Source: Symbiodinium natans (Eukaryota; Sar; Dinophyceae; Suessiales; Symbiodiniaceae). From it: a stretch of 64,000 nucleotides of DNA. The stretch is taken from contig CAJNDS010002113.1 of assembly GCA_905221605.1 (NCBI GenBank), forward strand, positions 807,001 to 871,000, given 5' to 3'. The notes under the pieces were generated by a model, which did not search any database, was not told the origin of the DNA, and saw only the letters and a program-made list of their open reading frames with translations. The translations under genes and the position numbers were made by a program. This document shows positions 23,441-34,592 of this stretch, in pieces. Position 1 is the stretch's first letter, and each line of letters opens with the position of its first letter.

Positions 23441-25808
23441 CTCGGAAATAGACGTCGGGATGGTTTTTACATACCACGGTAGAAAAAATATGCCCAAAAA
23501 AAACAAGTACCTCGGTTCCGGGTGCATGTAATGCTCTGGGTCACGAGTATGGAGTTTTTGTTGTTCTGTTCTGTGCGCATGAGAGTCGAGACTATATTGC
23601 GTTGCTCTCGTTCAGGCTCGATTTGCATATTGTAAGCCGCACTTGCCTGTAGGCAACGGGCAACAGGTAGAACCAGCATCAAGTGACCAATGTTGCTGAT
23701 GGATTGTGGGCTTGCGCGTCAGGGGGGGGGGGGGAAGCACTAACTAGCAGTGTTCAGATTCGGTGGTTCGATGTGGATGTGCTTTTACTTACACGCAACA
23801 ACTGAGAGAGGCATGCACCGAACGCATGTTGCATAGCCTGCGGTGTACAACATGAGTCACCACCGGTTTGCGGCTCGACTAGGTTTTTTTGCTTGCTCAC
23901 AAGCACGGTTCGTGTTTTGGGTGTGAAGACTCCAACACATTTTGCCAGCATGCTTGGAACTCCTGTGTGTGTCTACAAGACAACCTTTGTGCGAGTACCC
24001 AGGGCATCAAGAGCAGAACAGCTTCCCATAGAGTTCGGTTCCGACCCCTGGTTGATGATGGGCTTACACCCTAATCCCTGAACACGACATCTTAAGGTTC
24101 TAACCTCTGCACACATCACATGAAAGTCTTGAGCACGATTCCAACCCTTTTCAAAACAATTCTGCCACAGGCAGAGACATCGAGCACAAGCCCATACAAC
24201 CCTTGTGGGGCAGAAGGGGCCGTATTTTCACTAGCCTCAGAGTAGAAAGTCGTGAAGCTTGACAAGGCTTCCCGGCTTGTTTCGCGCACGCTGACGCTCC
24301 CGACGCTCTGCAGCGAGATTGGGTTCTAAGCCCCAGAGTCCGAAGCATCGCGGTTAGGGTTCCCTGCATTGAAGCTGAGAGTTCTGTGTCTCCCTCCTGG
24401 GGCGACCACCCAAAACGAGCACTTGTTAGAGTTTTTGGGCGCGGGCCCTCAATAGACCTCGACATCGGAACAGCAGATTTACCAGCACCAACGGCCATTC
24501 ACATGATTTCCGGGAGATCCTTTTGAGAGGCATGTGCTGAAGTCAGATGAAACCAGTCACGAGACAAGTTCTGCCCACCTTGGCTGATGCCCCAAGTCTT
24601 TGACCACAGACATGCCCCTCTAATGATGAAGGGAACCGGCTTGGAGCCCTTTCATGGGTTCTCTTTGAGAGAGGGGTTGGGGAGTTCTAGGGCTCAGAAG
24701 GCTTCCATGGATTTACATCTGGAGTCCTCAGTTTCGGATTGGTAGTTGGCGTTGGTTCGGGCTACTGGTAGTAACCTCAAGAGCTTCCCCAGCCGCAACC
24801 CTTGACTCCGACGCCTCTTCCCGCCCCGTGGCTTCCAACAGCCTAGCAAGGCCGTTTCCCAGCAAAAAACAACTTCGCGGTTAAGAACCCTGCGTGCCCC
24901 AAACCCCTATGCCCCAATTAAGACCTGAACACTGATGCTGGGTCAACTCCCTCAATCCTCCCCTAAACCCTAAACCCTAAACCCTAAACCCTAAACCCTA
25001 AACCCTAAACCTAAACCCTAAACCCTAAACCCTAAACCCTAAACCCTAAACTCCTACCCAAGGACGAGCTTTGCCGGGCCCTTGCAGCACGAGGGCGGCC
25101 TCGTGGTTGTCATGGCCGCGCCTTTTCTGAGGATGGCGTCAATGTTTAAAAAGTTAGGGTTTAGGGTTTAGGGTTTAGGGTTTAGGGTTTAGGGTTGCAT
25201 GTCTGCCGGCAGCCCCAAAGTCGCTGCTCAAAAGGTTCAGGGTCCAGGGCTTTTCTGGTCTGAGGGTGACATTGGGGGTTTGGGTTGAGAGTGGATGGTT
25301 TTGCTTGGGTTTACAGGGTGTGCAACGCGTCGCGCAGCCTCTGGGATTATTGAGAAAGCTGGGTTTATCTGGGCTCGTACAGCATGCCTTATAAGGTTCA
25401 GGCTTATCGGGCTCAGAGGGCGTTTATGTTGTTCAGGGTTTATTGCGCTTAACAGGCCTTATGCGGTTCAGAGCTGGAATTAAGAGGGCTTTTGAACTTA
25501 TCGTGCCCATTCTGCTAAAGACTTTCTGCAAGTGGGAACATCGGATTTTGGGTTGTAGGCTTGTGGAATGGAAAAGGCCTGCTTTGCTGTTCGATGTTTT
25601 CTTCCAGGTTTCGGAGTGTGCTATAAGTTTTCGCGTATATAAGTATGTATGTGTACATATGAACATATGTACATACTCTGGGCCTCTAGATAAATACTTA
25701 GGTATATATGCATTTTATGTTCGATTTTTCAACATGGAGATGGGCTGCACACACCGGCGTTTGTTGTTTGGTTGAGGTCCAGGCAAATTCATCAGCAACG
25801 ACCAGCAT
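23441..25808. other. Intergenic or unrecognised region
   Basis: No convincing exon was seen between the TGA at 23440 and the ATG at 25809. It contains a G-tract, CCCTAAA arrays (24962-25055) and a TTTAGGG array (25153-25195). Promoter elements were not identifiable. Confidence 0.4.
24962..25195. repeat. Converging CCCTAAA and TTTAGGG arrays
   Basis: CCCTAAA units at 24962-25055 and TTTAGGG units at 25153-25195 form an inverted pair around about 100 bases of unique sequence. Confidence 0.9.
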
Positions 25809-26057
25809 ATGGCATCGGGAGAGAATAGGATCGCGTGCAGAGTGGCGCAGAAGGTTGCAGAGATTTTGCGGTCCGGACAACTCGTAGCTTGTTTTGTTGA
25901 TGCTTTGCCTTCACCTCAGGAAACTGGTGCCAATATCAGTGTTCAGCAGGGGGCATCTGCCACAGACACGGCTGTCTCTGTGGAAGGCCCGGGGTCAAGA
26001 AGAAGACACAGTCTTGTAAAGCAATCCAAACCCGTATGCCCCACGCAATGCCCATAA
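25809..26057 (+). CDS. Candidate first exon
   Basis: An ATG-started frame of 82 codons begins MASGENRIACRVAQKVAEIL with good coding character. The true donor is probably inside, for example near CCTCAG|GA at 25921. A TIR element follows at 26069. Confidence 0.35.
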   Translation: MASGENRIACRVAQKVAEILRSGQLVACFVDALPSPQETGANISVQQGASATDTAVSVEGPGSRRRHSLVKQSKPVCPTQCP

Positions 26058-29000
26058 TCCTCGGGTTCACATACGGGGGTTTACGATACTAGGGGTACCT
26101 TATTGGGGTCCTTATTATACGGGAATATTATTTGGGGGTCTAGGTTAGGGCCCCCTATTTTCGTAAGCCCCCATATGAAACAGGGTTTATGGTACTGTTA
26201 TTGGTGAGTGTATATAGGGTTCCTTTATAATATTGGTGAGTGTATATACCTGGTGTCCTTTCGGGGGTACAAGAAATATAAACCCTACTTCATATCAGCG
26301 TCAGAGCTTTGGGAAAAATGGGGCCTGGAGGCACCAGCGAAGCTGTTGGCAAAGCTGCCGCGCAGATCCAGCAGTTGTATGATGAGTTCGCCGAGGCTTC
26401 TCCATCACTGCTGATTTCTATATCATCCCCCTTGCGAATTATTTTGTATGTTTGTTCATATAAAACCCAAGAGGATATTAAAAAAATGATATTTTTACTA
26501 ATGTGCTAAGGGGAGTATAGATTTATTGCCATGGCAGTTCCAGAAAAATGTGACCATCAGCCTGCCGCAGGGCTGTTTGAGCTTAGTTAGAGTCTTTCGA
26601 TCAGGCAGATGCGTAGTTGCAGGCCAGGCCAAGCATCGTGCGTTTGTGTGTGCACAAGGTGAGGACCAGCGTTTTCTTTGCAGAGCTTGTGTTTGACTTC
26701 GGCTAGCAGGCTTAGATCCTGATGCGAGTTGTTGATATCATTGGGGGTATTGTTAGTATAAGCCCTCAGGTCCGCAGGCATTCTGACGAAGCCATGAAAC
26801 CTTGCTAACCCAAGAACACGATGTTCTTGCCCTGGGAAAGTTGGCAAGTCATGGACCACAACAGGTCCATGGTAAGGCCGCAAACCCTAAACCCTAAGCC
26901 CTAAACCCTAAGCCCTAAACCCTAAGCCCTCAGCCCTAAAGCCCTAAAGGGTTTGGGCAGGCCGAGCGGAAGGCGAAGCTACAAGCCGACTGCGAACACA
27001 TGGAATGCTGGCCGCACCGCATCCCCAGGGCTCCAAGTATACAAATAGTATCTACATTGGGGTCTAAGGGTTTAGGGTTTAGGAAAAAAGGGTTTAGGCT
27101 TTAGGGTTTCGGGTTCAGGGTTTAGGGTTTAGGGTAAAGTCTATACCTCGTAACTACTTTGGGCTGTTTGGAGCCTTAGGGCGTAGCATCTCTTGAAGCT
27201 TCGTTTTCCTAGAGGCACTTCGCAATCAGGGCGTGTTCTTGCAAAGACGTCTCAGAGTAGTTGCTGGCCACCTGGCATAAGCCTTCATTCAACCCCCTAG
27301 GCCGCCCAATACACTTGACTAAACCCCTGAACCCTTAAAACCCCTGAACCATAGAGGGCTTCTTAGGGGTATTGGGCTCCCCTTGACCAGCTCTCCGGGA
27401 ACGGGGAGATGCAGAGTTGGCACCCTAGATTTTATGGTTTAGGATTTAGGGTTCATAGCTCTTGGGGTCGTTACGTCCCTAATATGGGCCCTTAATTGGG
27501 CCTGTAAAACCCAAGGGCCCATACTTCAGAACCCGTTAAAAAAAGAAGGTGAGGGACCAGGGTGTATGGCTGACAACATGATGAGCAATTCCAGGATCCC
27601 TGCAAGCCTTTTGTAAACGGTTTGCAGGTATTGAGGTGGTTGTCACGTTCACCCGGCACTGGAGGGAACGCTACTCCATCTTCCCCAAGCAAACCTTGGT
27701 GATTGCTGGAGCCCTTTAACCCCTAAGCCCTAGGCTACATGAACGAGTATTTAATTAGGGGTGTGGGGGGGGGGAATATTTTCAGCCGAACCGAAGCCGC
27801 CCCCAAAAAAGGACCAGGTGGAAATCCCGCAGAAGCTTTTGAGCGCGGCCGTGGGCCCCAACGGCTCCGACTTGCCAAAGGTAAGCCGACTTGGAGAAGC
27901 ATGCAGTAGAGGGCTTGGGGGTTTAGGGTTTAGGGTTAGGGTTTAGGGTTTAGGGTTTAGGGTTTAGGGCTGCTAGTAAGGGTGTTTTGGTTGCGCGCCG
28001 TTGCGCTGAGATCGCGGAGGAAGTGCGCCAAATAGAAGGCTGCGGCGGCGGCATCGTGCAAGTGGCTGTTGTGGGCCGGTGAAAAAACCACTACCAGGTC
28101 ACTACCAACCCAACCCAAGGACCCGCAAAGCAGCAACAGTTTCCATGTCATCATCCATAAGAATGAGCTGAACATGTAGGCAACCTTGGCAACGTTTGCC
28201 TGTGAAATCGCTTCGCATTTTTGCCAGAGACTGGGGCCAAGCAAGGTGCGAGATCGTTGTGGCGGCGTGATGATCGCGCCTCTTGGGCTTAAATGTGCCG
28301 ACCGGTCGAACCTAAGAAGCATGCGCAAGCTACGCGCAAATCAGACCCTGACCCTTGACAGGGTTTCCGAAAGAAGGTGGTGCCCTTTTTGGTGGGTTCC
28401 TAAAGTAAGGATTATACTATTTGGGGGGGCATATTGAGGGTTCTCTAGCCCGCCATCTTCTTCCAAAAGATGGTTCGCTAGGACAACCCCTTGAAGCTTT
28501 GTCAGGCCTGCAGTTGGGATGTTCCTCCTTCTTCCTAACAGTCCTTAATGGGGATTATACTAGGGGTGCAATTTTGTATGTAGGAGCTGTTATAGTCCTT
28601 ACTGTAATTGGGATTACAATTATAGTCGTGGGGACAAAAATCCCTGTGAAGGACTGTTAGGAGAAGGGCGGAACATCCCAAAGCGTGCAGTTTCAACGGG
28701 AAGGTTCTAGTCTAGGCCTCCAGCACAAGCCGCGAAGTGCTCAATCTGCACTAAGTCGTCTCAGTCTTAGGCAGAAGTCCCAAAAGCCCCCCTAAACCCC
28801 AGACACCCGAAACCTAAACCCACACAGCCCATAAACTTAAAACTTAAACCACATAAACTCCAGGAACCCCTTTGAAAAACATAGAGTATATGTATATGTA
28901 TATACAGATATACACATATACATATATACATATATACATATATACATATATACATATATACATATATTTTTGTTCATATATACACATATTTACACATCAA

Positions 29001-31172
29001 GACCCCACGCACGAAATAGCGCCCGAGGCTGATGCCACCCTCTGCGGGAGGCCACCTGACGGCCTTCATCGGTCCGGGGACGGCGGAGCAGGCGTGCCTT
29101 CGAGGGATGAGGTTTCAGGGTGGTTCGGGTTTGGGGTTTAGGGTTTAGGCTTTAGGCTTTAGGCTTTAGGCTTTAGGAGGGTTTAGGGTGCGGAGCATAA
29201 TTTGGAATTAGGGGGGTTAGGGATTGAGGGCTTCTTTGTAGACGACTAAGTCAGCAATTTTTCTTGGGCAGAGGAATCCGTGTAAGTAGATCAGATTATG
29301 GGTTAAGGTTTAACCTTCAGCGAATCTCGGCACAGGGGGGTGGGGAAGGAAAGGGAGGAACTTTGCTCCAGGAGTTTACGTGTGCGATGGGTCAAATAGT
29401 GCGCCCTTCGTGGCATCGGCCAGACCTCCAGCACAAATTGGAAACTCTGTTGCGGCGCCGAATCCGAAAACGATGTCGAGCGAGACACGCGGGAGTACTA
29501 GCGGTACGCACACCTATGATGGTGGCGCTCGTGCGAGACTGTTAAATGTTGAGGCATCCACAGATAGAAGCGCAACAAGCAGACTGGGCCGCGCCATACC
29601 CATGGCAGGATCATTGTGGTGGACCAAAAAGCGAGAACGCCAACTCAGCCACTCGGACCTGCCGTTCACAAAGAATCAGGAGAGACTTCCACTGAAAATT
29701 GCCACAATTCCGCCGGCGGAGAGCGACGCGACATCTCTGTGCGCCGTATGAGTCTGGTCAGCCACCCTCAATATGACCACGCGTTCTCAGGAAGGCTGCA
29801 CAGACATGTTGACCTCATGACACCCAACGACAACATCACTCTCATGTCGAAGGTTGTTGTGGTGAATTCCGAAAAAAAGCCCCGAAGTTGTTAGCCTGCA
29901 GTGTGGCTGGTCTACTTAACGGGTACCGGGTAGCCGAGCCTCAACTGTCAACCCTCACGCATGAACCCGACGCCAGGTCCAACAGGCAAAGGAAGAACTC
30001 CTGGGCCGTGTTCAGCGAGCGGAGGCTGGAGAGGCACGGCTGGGGCGTTTGAGGGTTTCCGATGCCCATACCTACCTCCTGCCCTTTGTTTTTTTTCAGT
30101 CCCAGGCCCTCCCGAACCCCCGGGCCCTAAACTGGAACCCATCCTACTAGTAAGCCGAAAAATTGACCTGCTTTGCCGCATTCTTCTCCGACTTGTCGCG
30201 GCAGGTCCCTGCACAGGAGCCGGCACCCAGGCCACGGAATCGTAAGATCAAGGGTCCCCCCCAAAAAAGGCCGGTTAAGATTTTAGGGTCAGGGCAGGCT
30301 TTCCTGTGATGGCCGACTGTAGCGTGGTTCTGGGCTTTGGAGTTCAGGGTTCAGGGCTTAGAGGCGGAATCTCTTCTGCGCAGATATGGCGCGACCGCGC
30401 CAGGAAGTCGGGGGTGGGGGGGTGGCAGCATGTGGCGCATAGCGTGTGCGTCGACCAGATCAGGAATCTAGAGAATCTGGCCATTCCGTTTTACCTCCCC
30501 CACTGCGCGAAGCACCCACATTTATCCTGAACCGCATCTGTTTTCAGGGGCTGCTTCAAAGGTCTCCGCCCCCCTCCATGAGCTTTCAGGGCACGTGGTG
30601 GGATGGCACAAAGAAGGTGTTGCACCTACAGATATGGCGCCACCTTGAACTTGAGAGGGATACGGGCCAGCGCGGCCCAGGGTGGAAATCGAGTGCTAAG
30701 GGGCGAGAGGAGATGGAAACACCGCGCGGAAAGGGATGTGAAGGGCTTCTTGGAAAGCTTGGCTTCGCCTGATCTTCTGTGTAGATGTAGAGTTTAAAGC
30801 CTTCAGGGTCCGATGTAGGGATTCGGGGGATTAGGTGTTCTGGAATCCAGAGGGGATTAGGGGGATTTGATCTGGAATACAGATGAGATTCCTATTGCAA
30901 GGGGCACCATGTGGCGACCGAGTTGCGGCGACCGAGTTGTGAATGAGGAAGACTGGCGCACTTGGAAGCCCGAATTCGGCTCTCCTGCGCGCGTCCTTTG
31001 TTCCACAAATTCCAGTACAAACAGTTGGCTACCAGGGGACACCTTTTGCCCCACTTGAGGTCCTCAACCCTAAGACCGAATCCTAAGCCCTAAGCCCTAA
31101 GCCCTAACCCCTCTTGACAAGGCCGAAGCTCGCAGACGAGTTCGAGGCTCTAATGGCAGATGTGGATGGCAA
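25809..31172 (+). CDS. Unrecognised gene with helical, charged exons
   Basis: A run of + strand exons was modelled: 25809-(at most 26057), 26305-26395, 26961-27010, 27786-27880, 27981-28038, 29977-30054 and 31129-31172, with weaker ones near 28480, 28691, 29013 and 30640. The first begins at an ATG (MASGENRIACRVAQKVAEIL) and may be the start. Exons 26305 and 26961 join in phase (DEFAE then AERKAKLQADCEHMEC), as do 27786 and 27981 (GPNGSDLPK then GVLVARRCAEIAEE). Other junctions lack an exon. The content is helix-forming with many Glu, Lys and Arg. No domain was recognised, and the gene end is unknown. Confidence 0.45.
26305..26395 (+). CDS. Helical exon
   Basis: It contains GPGGTSEAVGKAAAQIQQ then LYDEFAE, and ends GAG|GC in phase 0. 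It joins AERKAKLQADCEHMEC at 26961. Confidence 0.55.
26880..26950. repeat. Alternating CCCTAAA/CCCTAAG array
   Basis: The two variants alternate, giving a 14-base period. The acceptor of the exon at 26961 follows within 12 bases. Confidence 0.9.
26961..27010 (+). CDS. Helical exon after a CCCTAAA/CCCTAAG array
   Basis: It encodes AERKAKLQADCEHMEC with a TG|GC donor. The acceptor GGGCAG is 12 bases 3' of the telomere-type array. Confidence 0.55.
27786..27880 (+). CDS. Exon with PKPPPKKDQVEIPQK
   Basis: The acceptor TTTTCAG and canonical donor AAAG|GTAAGC frame a 95-nt exon. In the preferred frame it reads EPKPPPKKDQVEIPQKLL then SAAVGPNGSDLPK. A second frame is also open, but it runs into a stop after the next junction. 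Confidence 0.55.
27981..28038 (+). CDS. Helical exon GVLVARRCAEIAEEVRQIE
   Basis: It joins 27880 in phase 0. It ends at G|GC (28039), or could run to CG|GT at 28079. Confidence 0.5.
28694..28755 (+). CDS. Tentative exon flanking a TIR element
   Basis: FQREGSSLGLQHKPRSAQ follows GTGCAG just 3' of the element at 28514-28681. If the element's GATG start is a GA donor, the preceding frame (DNPLKLCQACSW) joins in phase 0. This parallels the intron at 23217-23336. Confidence 0.25.
29125..29188. repeat. TTTAGGG array with TTTAGGC block
   Basis: Five consecutive TTTAGGC units sit between TTTAGGG units. Confidence 0.9.
29977..30054 (+). CDS. Coiled-coil exon
   Basis: A 26-codon exon encodes VQQAKEELLGRVQRAEAGEA then RLGRLR, between CCAG and AGG|GTTTCC. 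Confidence 0.55.
31129..31172 (+). CDS. Helical exon
   Basis: It encodes LADEFEALMADVDG with canonical donor AA|GTGAGAA. It lies 3' of a CCCTAAG array. Confidence 0.5.
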
Positions 31173-32153
31173 GTGAGAAAGGGAGCAGCAAAGGGGGTTT
31201 CTCGTGCCGCCGCATCCAACCTAATGCAGTGAACTCCAGAAAGTTGGAACATGGTTTAAGGGCGATTAGAGCTGGGATTTCACCTTAACACCCTAAGCTC
31301 TAAACCAGTACGAAACAAGCCGTTTCATGGGAACAGGGGTCCTGAACAAGAGGCTCTGTGAGTACAGTGAAGCTTCTAGAACCCCCAATTCCAAGCCACC
31401 CCTGCTATGGAAGGTTGCAGGCTTGAGGATTGCAAGTCAGCTTCGGGTCAACTCCTTGAAATGGGGTTCAGAGGTTGGGGTAGCTTCCCTGCATCTTCTC
31501 CACACCTGCTTAAGGGGCAAGGGGGTAAGTAGCCTATCGACAATAAATGTATACAACCCAGACGCGGTGGCTTCGGTCGCAGCCCTTTTGGCACAAGTCT
31601 GGAGCGGCCCATGCTGGCAACAACGGGTCAAGGCCAGCAGAACTTCCCTGGCATGGCGCAACAAAATTTCGGGTGTGCGGCTGCGGGTTTCTCATGTCTT
31701 TGGGGCATCGTAGTGGTGTTCATGCGTTTAGGGGAACCCAGCAACTTACAACAGAAAACCCTAAGCCCTAAACCCCATTCCTAGTTCCAGACTGGACTTC
31801 CTTCAACCGACTCTTTGCTTCTGAAAGGTATCCGGAAGCAGGAAGCTTGGAGTCGACCCCCCAAACCCTGATCCGGAAAAACTGGCGTTCATTGTCAGTT
31901 CTCAACATCAGGGCCCCTTTGTTGGGTACACTTAATCTAGAACCCGCCTTACAATGGTAACCCCTCAAAAGGGACCATAACTTAGAGAGGTGGCCCTCTA
32001 TCTATGGGAAGTTGCATGGCCCTTCATGGGGCCCCTTATCTTCTTTGCAGGCTTCCGAAGTGTGGGCCCTTGGGGGTGATGGGTATACAAGACTCCCCCA
32101 GATAAGGGGCCCATATCAAGGGACCATGAATCTACCCGTAGAATCTGGTTAAA

Positions 32154-32320
32154 CCCTAAACCCCAAACCCCAAACCCCAAACCCTAAACCCTAAAACCCA
32201 AACCCTAAACCCTCAAACCCTAAACCCAAACCCTAAACCCTAAACCCCAAGCCCTAAACCCTACACCCCAAACCCTAAAACCCTAAACCCTAGACCCCAA
32301 GCCCTAGACCCTAAGCCCTA
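32154..32320. repeat. Degenerate CCCTAAA array ending CCCTACAG
   Basis: About 22 units with CCCCAAA and CCCTAGA variants. The array ends in an AG that could serve as a splice acceptor. Confidence 0.9.
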
Positions 32321-32567
32321 CAGCGCATCAGGCAAGTCCGAGTCCCCCCGCCAAAGGAGGCGTTAGAGGGGGGCCCATGGTCGGACTCTCCGGCGCAATT
32401 GCACCAAAAGGGTTGTAGGGTTTAGGGTTTAGGGTTTAGGGCTAGAACGGTATTTTCAGATAGTTGAGTAGGGATTCTACCGGAACCATAATTTGCAACT
32501 ACCCGGATCTGCTCATGCGTTCGGTGCTCAAGATGGGTTTCGAAGATCCAAATGTCCTAAGCAGACC

Positions 32568-32881
32568 GGTTTAGGGTTTAGGGTTTAGGGTTTAGGGTTT
32601 AGGGTTTAAACGCCCCGCGCAGCCAGGCTCGGCACGAGCTCCGGAGAGTGAGGATGGGAGCGGTCGCGAGGAGAGGAGTCAGGGTGCGCTCGAAGACGAA
32701 AACCCCAAAACTCCAAGCCCCTCGTAATCCCTTACCCAACCAAAGCCCCCAGGCCCTGCCGCGGGAGCCGATTAGGGTTAAGGGTTTAGGGTTTAGGGTT
32801 TAGGGTTTAGGGTTTAGGGTTTAGGGTTTAGGGTTTAGGGTTTAGGGTTTAGGGTTTAGGGTTTAGGGTTTAGGGTTTAGG
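32568..32881. repeat. TTTAGGG arrays
   Basis: Blocks at 32568-32608 and about 15 units at 32775-32881 flank a GC-rich stretch (about 32612-32760) that is open in all + frames and may be an exon. Confidence 0.9.
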
Positions 32882-32887
32882 GGGAAG

Positions 32888-33995
32888 TTCTGCGAGCATG
32901 AACCGTGGGCCACAGGATGTATCGCAGTCGCCTTCGGCTTTCAACCAGTCAGCCCGATCGGCGTCTTCAGCCGAGGATACCCGTGAGAAGGCGTCGGGAA
33001 GTGAGGGTTTAGGCTTTAGGGTTTAGGGTTAAATGCTGTGGCATGCTTTCCCGTCAAAGCGCCTCAGGCTTAGCACGGGTGCAGGGGCAGGGTTGTTTGT
33101 ATGTCTCCTCAAGCACGAGTTCTGGGCGAGAAGTGTCCATCTTTCAGTGTGCTGTCGCCGGCATCAATCATGCTTGGAAACGAGGGTTTCTGGGCTGAGG
33201 GACCCGAAACCGGAACCCCTAGCCGTTACCTAACCTCTAACCCCTAACCCCTAACCTCTGTAATACATGCGCTGGGACGCAGGGTTTAGGGTTTAGGGCG
33301 CAGGTTAGCTGAGAGGGCTTTGGGTTTGCACAATTCGAGCTATCAACAGGCCCTTTTCCAGTGGAGATGACTTCCTTGCAAAGGTTCCGAGACCTTTGTG
33401 CAGGTAAGCATGCAAAACCCCTCAGTCCCTCGAGCTTGTATCCTAAACCCTAAACTCTAAACTTTAAACCTTAAACCCTAAACCCTAGACCCTAAACCTT
33501 AAGCCCTGAAGGATCGGAGATCTGGCCGCGCATCCAGGGCAGGCAAAAGCAGCTGGCATGCACCCAATATGACTGGTAGTGTTACCTTATGGTCCCCTTG
33601 TAATCATACACCCGTGGCTGTGAGCGATGATCTGAATGAAGGGCGATTTGGCGGTCTTGATCATAGTATATGCCCATGTGTGCATATATTATGTTGCTAT
33701 ATATGCACACCTACGAAAAAAAAAATATATATATATATATATATGTATATATAAACCTCCACACGTGTCCATCTTGCCGGTTTTGATCGTGAGATTTTCT
33801 CGGCCTAGAATTAGAAGTGCTCATCTGGATGTGAAACATTGCCCCCCCCCCCCCCCCCCCACACCCCACCCCCCACCCCACCCCCGACCCCCCACCCCCC
33901 CACCGACCCCCCAAAAAAATCCAACAACCCTCAGATGGCATCAGCCCAGGAGTACCCAGTCCCTTGCAACACGAGGTCGGAGAAAACTGGGAGGG
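32888..33995 (+). CDS. Three-exon Ser-rich segment, unrecognised
   Basis: Exons 32888-33000, 33362-33403 and 33950-33995 join with matching phases. The first reads MNRGPQDVSQSPSAF then NQSARSASSAEDTREKASGS and ends A|GTGAGG. The second reads EMTSLQRFRDLCA with donor G|GTAAGC. The third reads VPSPLQHEVGENWE. The ATG in the first exon could be an initiator of a new gene, possibly of the channel further on, or simply internal. The composition is Ser-rich and disordered. Confidence 0.4.
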
Positions 33996-34592
33996 GTTTC
34001 AGGGTTTCAGGGTTCAGGGTTCAGGGGTGTCAGGATTTCAGAATACAAGGGCTTCAGGGACTTTAAGGCTTTCAGGGTTTGCAGATCGGAGGGCTTCAGC
34101 GTTGTGGGGTTTTGCGGGTTTTAGGCTTCAGGCCTTGTTTAGCCTTCAAGGCTTTTAGGGTTCGTGTGCAGGCCCTGTAGGCGGTCAGATGGGTCTGCAG
34201 AGATGGGCACAAGCCTTGGACTGCCGGGGCGTCCGGCGGATCTTGCAATTAAGGGTTTAGGGCTTAGGGTTTCTGCAAGTGGCACCGCGCTAGCCCCAAA
34301 CCCGAAGCCCGAAACCCTAACCACATTCCGCCCGACGTCAACATCCCACGTTGTCCTGCATCGTGGCTCATTTCCCAGCATCCCGAAACTGCTGCCAGCT
34401 GGCGTTGTCCTAGCAACCCCAACCCTTCCAACCCCCGAACCTACTTGAAGGTTCATGGGTAGCTATCAGTGGGGCTATAAGTAGGGTAACTGCAACTATA
34501 ACTGGTTATCAATCCTTATTGAGGGTACTTAAAGACCCTACTTATAGCTACCCATGAACCTCCAAGTACATCTCCGATTCACGCGCGGTCAG